Shown piece by piece: positions 8,375 to 17,151 of a stretch of 64,000 nucleotides of DNA; within the stretch, counting starts at the first letter, position 1, and each line of letters begins with the position of its first letter. The stretch lies in assembly GCA_020073445.1 (NCBI GenBank), contig JAIQFE010000005.1, forward strand, positions 124,001 through 188,000, read 5' to 3'. Both the position numbers and the translations under genes were made by a program. Source of the DNA: Terriglobia bacterium (GTDB taxonomy: Bacteria > Acidobacteriota > Terriglobia > Bryobacterales > Bryobacteraceae). A model generated the notes under the pieces. That model saw nothing but the letters and a program-made list of their open reading frames with translations. It was not told the origin of the DNA and searched no databases.

Positions 8375-10485
8375 AGCGTTGCCTCGTCGCCATCTTTTTC
8401 GTAGCCGTCACCTTGGCACAAACCGTCGGACAAAACGCGGCGCAGCCGGCTCCCTCCTACAAGACGCTGAAGTACCCGCCGCTTGGTCAAGTCAAGATTC
8501 CGGAGCCGGTGGAAGTCACGCTATCGAACGGCATGCGTCTGCTGATGCTCGAAGATCACGAGCTGCCGTTGATCCGTGGCCTGGCCCTGATCCGAACCGG
8601 AAACCTGCTGGACCCAAGTGACAAGCACGGCCTTTCGCAGGTGATGGCGGATGTGTTGCGATCGGGCGGCACCAAATCCAAGACCGGCGATCAGATCGAC
8701 GAAGAACTCGAGAATATCGCGGGGACCGTCGAAGCCGGGATGGATGAAACCAGCGCCAACGTGAGCTTTTCGGGATTAAAGGAAACCACCGATCAGGTGC
8801 TGGCCGTCTTTAAGGATGTGCTCACGAATCCGGAATTCCGCCAGGACAAACTGGATCTGACACTCACGCAGTACCGCAGCGCGATCGCCCGGCGCAACGA
8901 CGACGCGGGCGATATCCCGAGCCGGGAACTGACGCGTATTTTGTACGGCAAAGACACGCCCTACGGCTGGCAGCCGGAATACGCGGACCTGGCGCGTATT
9001 CATCGGGAAGATTTGATCGCGTTCTACCAGCGCTATTACTTCCCCAAGAACATCATGCTGGCGGTGTATGGCGATTTCACCGCCGGGGATATGCAGGCCA
9101 AGCTGGAAAAATTGTTCGCGGATTGGAAAGTGGAGCAGCCTGCCGCACCGCCATTCCCGGCTGTCACCGCCAAGCCGGCACCGGGCGTTTACTTCGCGCC
9201 CAAAGAAGACGTAACCCAGACGTTTTTCTCAATCGGGGAATTGGGCGGAACGCTACGGGATCCGGACTATCCGGCGCTTGAAGTTGCTGCCAATATCCTG
9301 GGCGAAGGCTTCAGCAGCCGGCTGGTTTCGCGGATCCGCACGCAACTCGGCTATGCATACAGCATTGGGGCAAGCTGGTCGGCAAACTATAACCATCCGG
9401 GCACATTCCGCATCGGGGGCAGCACGAAATCGATGACCACGGTGGAGACCGTGCAGGCGATCCGCGAGGAAGTCGAAAAGATTCGCACGGCAGAAGTGAC
9501 AGAAAAAGAGCTGGACGAGGCCAAGCAGGCCGTGCTCAACAGCTTCGTGTTCTTCTTCGACAGCCCATCGAAGACGCTCAATCGCGTGATGCGCTACGAA
9601 TATTTCGGCTATCCCAAGGATTTCCTGTTCCAGTATCAGAAGGCGATCGCGGCCGTGACCCGCGCCGACGTGCTGCGGGTGGCGAAAGCGCGTATCCATC
9701 CGGAGGAGCTGGCGGTCGTCATGGTGGGGAATCCGAAGGAGTTCGGAAAGCCTTTGACCACCCTCGGCAAAGTCAGCGAGCTCGATCTGACCATTCCCGA
9801 GCCGAAGCAGGAGCTTTCGAAATCGGATGCGGCGAGCCTGGCGCGCGGCAAGCAGCTATTAGAGCGCGCCCAGCAGGCCATGGGCGGCGCGGAGAAGCTT
9901 GCCGGGGTCAAAGATGCGACCTATACAGCGAACATCGCTTTAGAGGCTGCCGCGGGCGGCATCAAGATCAAGCAGGTCAACATGTATGTGGCACCCGGCA
10001 ATCTCCGTCAGGAACAGGAGTTGCCCTTCGGTAAGGTCATCGCCTATACCGACGGCAAAACCGGATGGATGTCGACACCGCAAGGCGAGCAACCCATGCC
10101 GGCCGAGGTCTTGAAACAGTCACAAGGTGAGATATTCCGCGAACCATTCGCGTTGATGCTCTCCGATCGGGATCCTTCCCGCATGGTGAATGCGATTGGT
10201 GAGAACGCCATTGAGGTCTCGATCACTAGTGGCGGCCTTAGCGTGCGCATGGAATTCGATCCTGCGACTGGTTTGCCGGCGCGCGAGACCTATACGGACA
10301 TCGGATCGGGAGGCGCTCCGGCGGAGACCACGGAGATCTATTCGGACTGGCGCGAGGTCGGGGGTATTAAGCTGCCGCACAAGGCGATCCAACTGGAAAA
10401 CGGAATGAAGATGCTGGAAGTGACCGTTTCGGAGTACAAGATAAACAGCGGCCTGACCGCCGCGGAGTTGAGCAAACGGCCATGA
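8371..10485 (+). CDS. M16 peptidase non-catalytic subunit fused to a LolA-like C-terminal domain
   Basis: 704 residues. The start overlaps the previous stop by four bases (ATGA). A signal peptide is followed by an M16 repeat in which the zinc motif is replaced by HGLSQ, so the site is dead. The second M16 domain keeps SRIRTQLGYAYSIGASW, the Arg/Tyr region typical of the non-catalytic partner. After about residue 475 comes an extra ~220-residue domain (GKQLLERAQQAMGG... then strands such as GKVIAYTDGKTGWM) resembling the outer-membrane lipoprotein-sorting fold. The arrangement predicts a heterodimer with the preceding gene. Confidence 0.9.
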   Translation: MKRCLVAIFFVAVTLAQTVGQNAAQPAPSYKTLKYPPLGQVKIPEPVEVTLSNGMRLLMLEDHELPLIRGLALIRTGNLLDPSDKHGLSQVMADVLRSGGTKSKTGDQIDEELENIAGTVEAGMDETSANVSFSGLKETTDQVLAVFKDVLTNPEFRQDKLDLTLTQYRSAIARRNDDAGDIPSRELTRILYGKDTPYGWQPEYADLARIHREDLIAFYQRYYFPKNIMLAVYGDFTAGDMQAKLEKLFADWKVEQPAAPPFPAVTAKPAPGVYFAPKEDVTQTFFSIGELGGTLRDPDYPALEVAANILGEGFSSRLVSRIRTQLGYAYSIGASWSANYNHPGTFRIGGSTKSMTTVETVQAIREEVEKIRTAEVTEKELDEAKQAVLNSFVFFFDSPSKTLNRVMRYEYFGYPKDFLFQYQKAIAAVTRADVLRVAKARIHPEELAVVMVGNPKEFGKPLTTLGKVSELDLTIPEPKQELSKSDAASLARGKQLLERAQQAMGGAEKLAGVKDATYTANIALEAAAGGIKIKQVNMYVAPGNLRQEQELPFGKVIAYTDGKTGWMSTPQGEQPMPAEVLKQSQGEIFREPFALMLSDRDPSRMVNAIGENAIEVSITSGGLSVRMEFDPATGLPARETYTDIGSGGAPAETTEIYSDWREVGGIKLPHKAIQLENGMKMLEVTVSEYKINSGLTAAELSKRP

Positions 10486-11282
10486 AACGGATTCTATACA
10501 TGTTGGTGGCGGCGGCCACTATAGCGAGTGCGGAGGATGCCGAAGCGCGCGGGAAGAAGGTGGTGGAGGACGCGATTGCGGCCCTGGGCGGACAGAAGTT
10601 CCTGACCATGCAGGACCGTATCGAAAAAGGCCGTGCGTATTCGTTCTTTCACGACGAGATCAGCGGGCTTTCCGTGGCCAAGATCTACACGCGCTACATC
10701 TACGTCGCGCCGGACCGCACGGGAATCGACCTGGGTATTCAGGAGCGTCAAGCGTTCGGAAAGAACGAGGACTACTACGTCCTGTTCCGCCAGGAGGGCG
10801 CCTGGGAAGTCACCTTCCGGGGTCCGAAAGCGCAGGAGAAAGACCGGATCCAGCGCTACCGCGACACCACCCTCAACAACGTTCTATACATCTTCCGCCA
10901 GCGGCTGCATGAGCCGGGCATCATCTTCGAATCGCAGGGCTCCGACGTGATCGAGAACCAGCCGGTGAACGTAGTTGATATCACGGATTCGCAAAATCGA
11001 GTGGTGCGGGTGTATTTCCACCAGACCACTAAGCTTCCGGTCCAACAAAGCTGGGTGTGGCGGGATCCGGAAACCAAGGAGCGCGAGGAGGAAGTCACGC
11101 GCTTCTCCCGTTACCGCATGACCGACGGAATCCAATGGCCCCAGCAGATCCACCGCGAGCGCAATGGTGAGAAGGTCTATGAGATCTTTTCCGATTCGGT
11201 GACAGTGAACCAGGAGCTGACAGACAACCTGTTCGCCGTGCCGGGACCGGACACCAAGCCTGATCCGCCGAGAAAAAAATAG
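10482..11282 (+). CDS. Secreted LolA-like/outer membrane lipoprotein-sorting domain protein
   Basis: 266 residues with a cleavable signal (MKRILYMLVAAATIASA). It opens with GKKVVEDAIAALGGQKFLTMQD, the same pattern as the start of the C-terminal domain of the preceding M16 subunit (GKQLLERAQQAMGGAEKL). Beta-strand-rich sequence and a final segment RYRMTDGIQWPQQIHRERNGEKVYEI fit the MucB/LolA-like fold used for lipid or lipoprotein handling. It is coupled by ATGA overlap to the M16 gene, so the three genes form one operon. Function unproven. Confidence 0.75.
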   Translation: MKRILYMLVAAATIASAEDAEARGKKVVEDAIAALGGQKFLTMQDRIEKGRAYSFFHDEISGLSVAKIYTRYIYVAPDRTGIDLGIQERQAFGKNEDYYVLFRQEGAWEVTFRGPKAQEKDRIQRYRDTTLNNVLYIFRQRLHEPGIIFESQGSDVIENQPVNVVDITDSQNRVVRVYFHQTTKLPVQQSWVWRDPETKEREEEVTRFSRYRMTDGIQWPQQIHRERNGEKVYEIFSDSVTVNQELTDNLFAVPGPDTKPDPPRKK

Positions 11283-11285
11283 GCG

Positions 11286-13145
11286 CTACTCGGTTGGCAC
11301 CGGGTCCGTTACGGGGACCCGCAAGGCGTCTTTGCGCTCGATAAGAGCCGCGGTGCGCTCCAAAAGCTGCTGTTGGGTAAATGGGCGGCGGATTTCCTGC
11401 AGTGACGATTCCGGCTGATCTACCATGGTCAGGCAGTCCAGATCGGGGTGCTTGGGACGAAGTTCGTCCAGGATCGGGTCGCGATCCGCGGCATCGGCGA
11501 TCAGCAGGTCGAGGGGGCCCTCGTGTACCTGGCCGAGCGCCGACGCTTCTTCGCGGTCGGACGCCTCGAGCAAATTGTAGCCCGCGGATTCGAAGAATTT
11601 GTGCAGCTGCGCGCGGACGCGGTCCCGTCCATCCACCAGCAGAACGGTTCGGGCTTGTCCCGCGCCGGGCGCCGGATCGAGCTGCATCGAGTCCTCATTC
11701 ACGCGCGGAAGAAGGAGTTCGATCCGGGTGCCCTCGGCTACCGCACGCGCCGTAAGATAGCCGCCATGTTCGGCTGCGATGGAGTGTGCCACCGACAAAG
11801 CCAGGCCGTTCTGGCCGCTGCCGGCGGGATCGAACAAGCGGTCCAGATCGGGCTCGGTGGCGGCGTAGGTCATGCGGAAGGACGCGAAACTGGCGAGGGC
11901 GCCGTTCTGTGGGGCCTCGGTACGGTTGGTCTGGATCAGGAGCCGGCCGCCGTCCGGGACCACGGCACAGGCGTGCAGAACCAGGTTCATGATGACCTGC
12001 TCAATCTGGGAAGGATCGGCCTTGATGCGCCCCGCTTCCGGTTCCGGCTGAACGGCCGTGACGACGCGCCCGCCGGCCGCCATTTCAATGGTCTTCGACA
12101 TCCGACGCAAAACGGTATTCAGGCTCACGATTTCGGGCTGGGCTACCTGGCGCGCGCCTAAACCAGCCAGTTTCTCGGTGACTTGCTCGGCTGCGATGGC
12201 GGCCTCCCGGATCTCCGCGAGCGCGGTTTGGGCCGGAGAATAGTCTCCCAGCTGCCTGGAAAGCAGGCCGGTCCGGCTGCGAATGATCTGAAGCAGGCTG
12301 GCGTATTCGGTGGAGACGCGGGCTGCCAGACGTCCGGCGGCTTCCACACGCTGGGCCTGCCGGAGCTGGCGCTCTTCCCAGCGCCGCGCACTGACGTCGC
12401 GCAACGTCAGCACCACTCCCAGCAGCGTCTCCGAGGAAGATCGCACGGGCGCCACAGTACCCTCCACGGCCATCTCGCGTCCTCCCCGCGCCATCAGGCG
12501 CAAGCCGTGATCCAACGGCACGGGCGTACCACTCAGAATCGCCAGGGGAGCCGGATCGCCTAACTCACCGCCGGATTCTTCCTCCACCAGCCGAATGACA
12601 GTCTCCAGGCGCTGGCCGATCGCGTTCGCCGCGGTCCAGCCGCTGAACGCCTCGGCCGCGCGGTTCAGGGTGCGGATCCGCCCGAAAGGGTCGGCGACCA
12701 CGATGGCTTCCGCCACCGAAGCCAGGGTCGTGCGATACCAGGCTTCCTGCTCTTCGAGTTGGCGCTCCATGCGGTGTTTGTAAATCGCCATCTCGATGGA
12801 GGTGTTGAGGGACGCCGGACCCAGCGGTTTGACGATGTAGCCGTAGGGACCCACTGCCTTGGCGCGCTCCAGCGTGGACCGGTCCGCATGCGCCGTCAGG
12901 AACACCACGGGCACGTGATGGCGCGCACGAACCTCCTGCGCCGCAGCGATGCCGTCGCGCTGGCCGTCGATGTGGATGTCCATCAGAACCAGGTCGACGC
13001 CGGCAGACTGCTCCACCGCTTCCTCGGCGGTTTCGACCGTGGCCACGACCCGGTGTCCCAGAGCTTCCAGGCGCGAGGAGATGTCGTGCGCGATCAACCC
13101 TTCGTCTTCCACTACGAGAATTTTGTATGAGTTCGCGGACTGCAT
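11286..13145 (-). CDS. Degenerate hybrid histidine kinase: REC-PAS-(HisKA/HATPase remnants)-pseudo-REC
   Basis: 619 residues. Residues 1-120 are an intact receiver (acid pair E13/D14, phosphoacceptor D56, T84, K106). Residues about 130-255 are a PAS domain. The following kinase core aligns with the HDFNNLL-type family, but the H-box reads VSTEYASLL (residues 277-285), so the His is gone. The N-box Asn is His391, the DTGxGM G1 box is absent, and G2 reads GQNGLALS. The last ~120 residues are a second receiver with D505-G506 in place of an acid pair and R587 in place of Lys. It is second in an operon, four bases after a complete kinase. It most likely senses or scaffolds rather than phosphorylates. 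Confidence 0.85.
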   Translation of the reverse strand: MQSANSYKILVVEDEGLIAHDISSRLEALGHRVVATVETAEEAVEQSAGVDLVLMDIHIDGQRDGIAAAQEVRARHHVPVVFLTAHADRSTLERAKAVGPYGYIVKPLGPASLNTSIEMAIYKHRMERQLEEQEAWYRTTLASVAEAIVVADPFGRIRTLNRAAEAFSGWTAANAIGQRLETVIRLVEEESGGELGDPAPLAILSGTPVPLDHGLRLMARGGREMAVEGTVAPVRSSSETLLGVVLTLRDVSARRWEERQLRQAQRVEAAGRLAARVSTEYASLLQIIRSRTGLLSRQLGDYSPAQTALAEIREAAIAAEQVTEKLAGLGARQVAQPEIVSLNTVLRRMSKTIEMAAGGRVVTAVQPEPEAGRIKADPSQIEQVIMNLVLHACAVVPDGGRLLIQTNRTEAPQNGALASFASFRMTYAATEPDLDRLFDPAGSGQNGLALSVAHSIAAEHGGYLTARAVAEGTRIELLLPRVNEDSMQLDPAPGAGQARTVLLVDGRDRVRAQLHKFFESAGYNLLEASDREEASALGQVHEGPLDLLIADAADRDPILDELRPKHPDLDCLTMVDQPESSLQEIRRPFTQQQLLERTAALIERKDALRVPVTDPVPTE

Positions 13146-13149
13146 GCTC

Positions 13150-14205
13150 CTACCTTTCGGGAAAGGACAAGCGAAATACCGTCCCGGCTTCGCGCTTCAA
13201 TTCCCACGTTCCCCGGAGCTGGCGGGCCAGGATTTCCACGATCTCGAGACCCAGGGACTTGCCCTTACGAGCGTCCAAGTCCTCCGGTACGCCGACACCG
13301 TTGTCGATCACCGCCAGGTCCACACGACCGTCGTGGCTTTGTGCCTCGATATGGATAAACCCAGAGCGGGCATCGGGAAACGCGTGCTTGAGCGCATTGG
13401 AAATCAGCTCATTGAGGATCAGCCCGATGGGAATCGCCTGATCGACGCCCAGAACCAGCGGAGCGCCATCGAGCCGCGGGCAGACTACCACCTGCCCCGA
13501 GATTCGCGCGGGATCCACGCCGAAGGCGCTGAACAGATTGGCCATAAGCAGGTTCGCTTGCTGCGCCAGAGGGACGCTACGCAGATCGGCCGAACCATAG
13601 AGCTGTTCGTGAATGGTGGCGATGGCTTCCACACGGTGCTGGCTCTCCTGCAAAACAGCAGTCACGGTCTCATCGGCGGCGGCTTTAGCCTGCAAGCGCA
13701 GCAGGCTGGCGATGACTTGCAGGTTATTCTTGACGCGATGATGGAGTTCCTTGAGCAGAACTTCCTTTTCTTCCAGGGACCGAGCCAGACGCGCATGTTC
13801 CTCGCGCAGCTCGCGAATCAGACCGACTTTCTGGGTGGCCTTGAGAATCGCCAGACCCAGCTTCTGGCCGGTGATGCGGTCTTTCACCAGGTAGTCCTGT
13901 GCGCCGGATCGCATAGCTTCCAGGGCTACCCGGTAGTTGCTGACGTCGGTGAGCATCACCACCGCGAAGGCCGGTTCATGGAGAGGGGCTTCCAGGTGCA
14001 ATTGGGTTAGAAACTCCAACCCGGTCATATCCGGGAGGTTGTAATCGAGCAAGACGCAATCCGGCGCAGCGGTTCGGCAGGTTTCCAGGCCTTTGGCGGC
14101 TTCCGATTCCTCCAGGAATTCGAGGCCCGGACCGTAGATCTCTTCCAGGAGAACCCGGCAAAGCCCGCGGTCTGCCGCCGAATGGTCCACCATTACCACC
14201 TTCAT
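13150..14205 (-). CDS. REC-HisKA_2 sensor histidine kinase
   Basis: 351 residues from ATG 14205; the frame extends upstream, but the receiver domain begins right at MKVVMVDHSAADRG. Receiver: D54 phosphoacceptor in VLLDYNLPDMTG and K108. A short helix leads to a HisKA_2 dimerisation domain with KELHHRVKNNLQVIASLL (H155/H156), then a HATPase_c domain with LILNELISNALKHAF (N-box) and AVIDNGVGVP (G1). This is a soluble kinase controlled by phosphorylation of its own receiver. It is co-transcribed with the degenerate hybrid kinase downstream. Confidence 0.92.
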   Translation of the reverse strand: MKVVMVDHSAADRGLCRVLLEEIYGPGLEFLEESEAAKGLETCRTAAPDCVLLDYNLPDMTGLEFLTQLHLEAPLHEPAFAVVMLTDVSNYRVALEAMRSGAQDYLVKDRITGQKLGLAILKATQKVGLIRELREEHARLARSLEEKEVLLKELHHRVKNNLQVIASLLRLQAKAAADETVTAVLQESQHRVEAIATIHEQLYGSADLRSVPLAQQANLLMANLFSAFGVDPARISGQVVVCPRLDGAPLVLGVDQAIPIGLILNELISNALKHAFPDARSGFIHIEAQSHDGRVDLAVIDNGVGVPEDLDARKGKSLGLEIVEILARQLRGTWELKREAGTVFRLSFPER

Positions 14206-14275
14206 TGCGATGTGGGATAGATCTCCAACAAAGTGGTGGTGACGGTACGCCGTTTTTCTCCAGGGAATTGCGTGA

Positions 14276-14287
14276 TAAGATTCGGGC
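14276..14287 (+). promoter_or_regulatory. Candidate -10 box, leaderless start of the cytochrome/monooxygenase gene
   Basis: TAAGAT (14276-14281), six bases, ATG at 14288. No Shine-Dalgarno sequence precedes the ATG. Confidence 0.4.
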
Positions 14288-15595
14288 ATGTTTCGATACG
14301 TGATCGCCGGAATTTTGGCGGGGAGCGCCGCGCTGGCGGCGGATGTCACCTTCAATAGGGACGTTCTGCCGATCCTGCAGAAAAACTGCCAGAGCTGCCA
14401 TCGGCCTGGCGAGATCGGACCGTCGTCGTTTCTTACCTACGACAGCACGCGCCCCTGGGCTAAAGCGATCAAAACCGCAGTCGTCACGCGCGTGATGCCG
14501 CCCTGGTTCGCCGATCCCAAGTATGGCCACTTCGCCAACGATCGGCGCCTGAGCGACGCGGACGTGAACAAACTTGCTGCGTGGGCCGATGCCGGCGCTC
14601 CCGAGGGCGATCCGAAAGATAAGCCCGCGCCGGTCCAATGGCACGAAGGCTGGAACGTCCAGCCGGACGTGGTGTTTGAGATTCCCAAACCCTACACCGT
14701 ACCGGCTACAGGGACCATCGAGTACACCTACTTCGTGGTTCCCAGCGGATTCACCAAGGACACCTGGGTGATCGACGGCGAGGTGCGGCCCACGAATCGC
14801 AGCGTGGTGCATCACGCCAGCGTCCATGTGCGGCCTCCGGGATCGCAGTGGATGAAGGACGCCAAGCCGGGCGAGCCCTATGTTCCTCCACATAGTGCGC
14901 CGGGTGCGCCGCCGCCCGCGGGCAATCAGAGCAATGAGTGGCTACTGGGATACGTTCCGGGCGTGCATGGCGAATATTTCGACAAGGACCATCGCGCGGC
15001 CAAGCTGATTCCGGCCGGATCCGACCTGGTGTTCGAGATGCATTACACGGCCAACGGCAAATCCGCTGGAATCGACCAGACCAAGGTCGGCTTCGTGCTG
15101 GCCAAAGGCGCACCCGAGAAGCGGCTGCTGACGGTTCCGGTGGCGGACATGAGCTTTACGATCCCGCCCGGGGATCCGAATCATGCGGGCCATGCGGAGG
15201 CGGAGTTCGATCAGCCGGTGGAGCTGGTCTATTCGCAGCCTCACATGCATCTGCGCGGCAAGGACATGGATATTCGCCTGGAATATCCGACCGGCGAATC
15301 GCAGATGCTGGTGAGCGTGCCGCATTTCGACTTCAACTGGCAGTTGGTCTACTACGAAGACAAGCCGAGGATGCTGCCGAAGGGGACGAAAATCAAGCTC
15401 GACGCGCACTGGGATAATTCGGCGAACAATCGCATGAATCCGGATCCGAAGGCGACCATCAAGTGGGGCGATCAGAGCTGGGACGAGATGATCTTCGCCT
15501 GGGTCGGCGTGGTGGTTCCTCCGGATGTGGATCTGGATAAGGCGATGGCGGTGCGTCGGGGCAACGCGGCGAATTCGAGTCCGGCGCGCCCGTAG
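14288..15595 (+). CDS. Secreted cytochrome c / copper type II monooxygenase-like fusion
   Basis: 435 residues. A signal peptide (to about residue 18) is followed by a single-heme cytochrome c domain with C34-x-x-C37-H38 and a likely Met ligand near VMPPW. Residues about 150-420 resemble the PHM-like copper type II ascorbate-dependent monooxygenase fold: the His pair at 175-176 (VVHHASV), HYT at 252 and the HMH pair at 319-321 are the expected copper ligands. The heme could feed electrons to the copper site. Such fusions are common in acidobacteria and planctomycetes, but substrates are unknown. Confidence 0.8.
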   Translation: MFRYVIAGILAGSAALAADVTFNRDVLPILQKNCQSCHRPGEIGPSSFLTYDSTRPWAKAIKTAVVTRVMPPWFADPKYGHFANDRRLSDADVNKLAAWADAGAPEGDPKDKPAPVQWHEGWNVQPDVVFEIPKPYTVPATGTIEYTYFVVPSGFTKDTWVIDGEVRPTNRSVVHHASVHVRPPGSQWMKDAKPGEPYVPPHSAPGAPPPAGNQSNEWLLGYVPGVHGEYFDKDHRAAKLIPAGSDLVFEMHYTANGKSAGIDQTKVGFVLAKGAPEKRLLTVPVADMSFTIPPGDPNHAGHAEAEFDQPVELVYSQPHMHLRGKDMDIRLEYPTGESQMLVSVPHFDFNWQLVYYEDKPRMLPKGTKIKLDAHWDNSANNRMNPDPKATIKWGDQSWDEMIFAWVGVVVPPDVDLDKAMAVRRGNAANSSPARP

Positions 15596-15597
15596 CG

Positions 15598-16175
15598 CTA
15601 GGTAGTGGCGCACGCACTCATGCGTGCCGCGTCGAGACTCCTCTCGACGCCTGCGCTTGACCATGGAAAGTCCTCAGGTGTCTGGACTACTCCGGCCTTG
15701 ACCGGGTTGTTCTCGATATAAGTCCGAATCCTTTCGAATTCCTGCGGGCCGCGCACCCAGTGGTGGTAAGACTCTTTTTGCCAAAACGGTTCCCCAGTCC
15801 GGCCTAGAGCGCGGTTCGCCTCGCGTGCGGTCGACCCTTTCAAGGATTTCATCAGCCGGTCAGGCGGGATTTTGGGCGAAATCAGCAAGTGCACATGATT
15901 TGCCATCACTACGTAAGCTCCTAGCTCGAAGTGCGCGAGCTCCACACCTTTGCGGATCGAACCCACGACGATCCGGGCGATCGCCGGTTGGCACAGGTAC
16001 ATCGGCCCGCTCCGGGCCGAGTCAAGACATCGGTCCAGCCACACGAAGGCCTGCCGGAGTTGAGCTTCCTCGGCGGAGTAGGGAGAGGAAACGGCAAGCT
16101 TCCGTGCAGGTGCCACGTCAGGAACAGAGCTCGGCCGTCTGGGTAGATGTGCGGTAGCCGACGGCGAGAGATCAC
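15598..16175 (-). pseudogene. REP-associated tyrosine transposase (RAYT/Y1 family), frameshifted
   Basis: Two minus-strand frames together make one RAYT protein. The frame from ATG 16175 gives the family N-terminus (RRRLPHIYPDGRALFLTW, then LHGSLP). The frame ending at 15598 gives the rest, beginning near SPYSAEEAQLRQAF, with the HUH motif NHVHLLI and the catalytic Tyr in QKESYHHW. The switch, equivalent to a one-base loss or a -1 shift, lies around 16075-16095. The C-terminal residues after FPWSSAG are encoded by the flanking REP. The element is probably inactive unless the frameshift is programmed or a sequencing error. Confidence 0.82.
15605..15653. repeat. Left REP palindrome of the RAYT element
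   Basis: Two adjacent hairpins: 15610-15627 with arms GCACGCA and TGCGTGC, and 15629-15650 with arms GCGTCGAGA and TCTCGACGC. The reverse complement recurs at 16219-16266. It overlaps the 3' end of the transposase frame. Confidence 0.85.
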
Positions 16176-16218
16176 GCCCAGTTAGTGCACGAACTCAGTC
16201 TAGTTTCTCACCCTGAGC

Positions 16219-16266
16219 AGGCGTCGGCACGAGTGCCGACGCGGCACGCATGAGTGCGTGCGCCAC
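16219..16266. repeat. Right REP palindrome, inverted relative to the left copy
   Basis: Hairpins 16221-16242 (GCGTCGGCAC with GTGCCGACGC) and 16244-16261 (GCACGCA with TGCGTGC). Read on the minus strand it matches the left REP over about 30 bases exactly, then differs with compensating changes in the second stem. It ends next to the stop codon of the dehydrogenase gene. Confidence 0.85.
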
Positions 16267-17151
16267 TTATCCTTTCACTTCCACGCCGGCCCACTCTTCG
16301 ACCGTCTTGACGATGGTCGTGAAGTCGGCATCCGAGCCTTGGCGCAGCGCTGTGATCGCCAGCAGCTCGCGGATCGCGTTGCCGCAGATCATCGGCACGC
16401 CCAGCGCCGCCGCTTCATCCGTACACAGCTTCACGTCTTTCAGCAGCAGCCCGATGGCGAATCCGAAATCGAACGTCCGCGGCAGGATCGCCTTGGGGAA
16501 CTTATCCACGGAGGCGCTGTTGCGTCCCGTACCCGAGTTGATCACGTCCAGCATCACGTTCGGGTCCAGGCCGCCCTTCACGCCCATCACCATCACTTCC
16601 GAGGTCACTGCCAGCGCCGCGGCAGACAAGAGATTATTCGCCAGCTTCATCAACTGGCCCGATCCGGGCCGTTCGCCCAGGAAGAAGACCTTGCCGATCG
16701 GCTCGAGCACAGGAGTCACCCGTGCGACCAGATCGCGCGGGCAGCCGAGCATCACGGCTAGAGTCCCTTTCTTCGCGCCACCGACGCCGCCAGTTACAGG
16801 AGCGTCGACCGCGGTGATGCCTTTCGCCGCGAGGATCGTGGCTACTTCGGCAGCCATCTTCGGACCTGTTGTCGAAACATCGATGAAGATTTTCACACGC
16901 GATCCGGCGGCGACTTCGGTCGCGACCTTCTTCACGATGTCCGGCGTCGGCAGGCTGACCAGGACCACCTCGGCAGCGTTGGCAACTTCGAGGGGCGATT
17001 TCGCTACCTGCGCGCCCAACGCCTTCAACGGTTCGATGGCCGCGGCGCTGGTGTCATAAATCGTGAGTTCGAAGCCCGCAGTGAGGAGATTGCGGGCCAT
17101 CGGGTCGCCCATGCGGCCGACCCCGATGAATCCAAGCCGTTCTTTCGCCAT
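16267..17151 (-). CDS. NAD(P)-dependent beta-hydroxyacid dehydrogenase (HIBADH family)
   Basis: 294 residues. N-terminal Rossmann motif GFIGVGRMGDPMARNL, substrate-binding loop DAPVTGGVGGAKKGTLAVMLGC, and catalytic Lys region GSGQLMKLANNLLSAAAL, as in 3-hydroxyisobutyrate and tartronate semialdehyde dehydrogenases. The C-terminal all-alpha domain is complete. It oxidises a beta-hydroxyacid to the semialdehyde or the reverse. Its start abuts the stop of the upstream carboxymuconolactone decarboxylase-like gene, suggesting an operon for degradation of an acidic carbon source. Confidence 0.92.
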   Translation of the reverse strand: MAKERLGFIGVGRMGDPMARNLLTAGFELTIYDTSAAAIEPLKALGAQVAKSPLEVANAAEVVLVSLPTPDIVKKVATEVAAGSRVKIFIDVSTTGPKMAAEVATILAAKGITAVDAPVTGGVGGAKKGTLAVMLGCPRDLVARVTPVLEPIGKVFFLGERPGSGQLMKLANNLLSAAALAVTSEVMVMGVKGGLDPNVMLDVINSGTGRNSASVDKFPKAILPRTFDFGFAIGLLLKDVKLCTDEAAALGVPMICGNAIRELLAITALRQGSDADFTTIVKTVEEWAGVEVKG

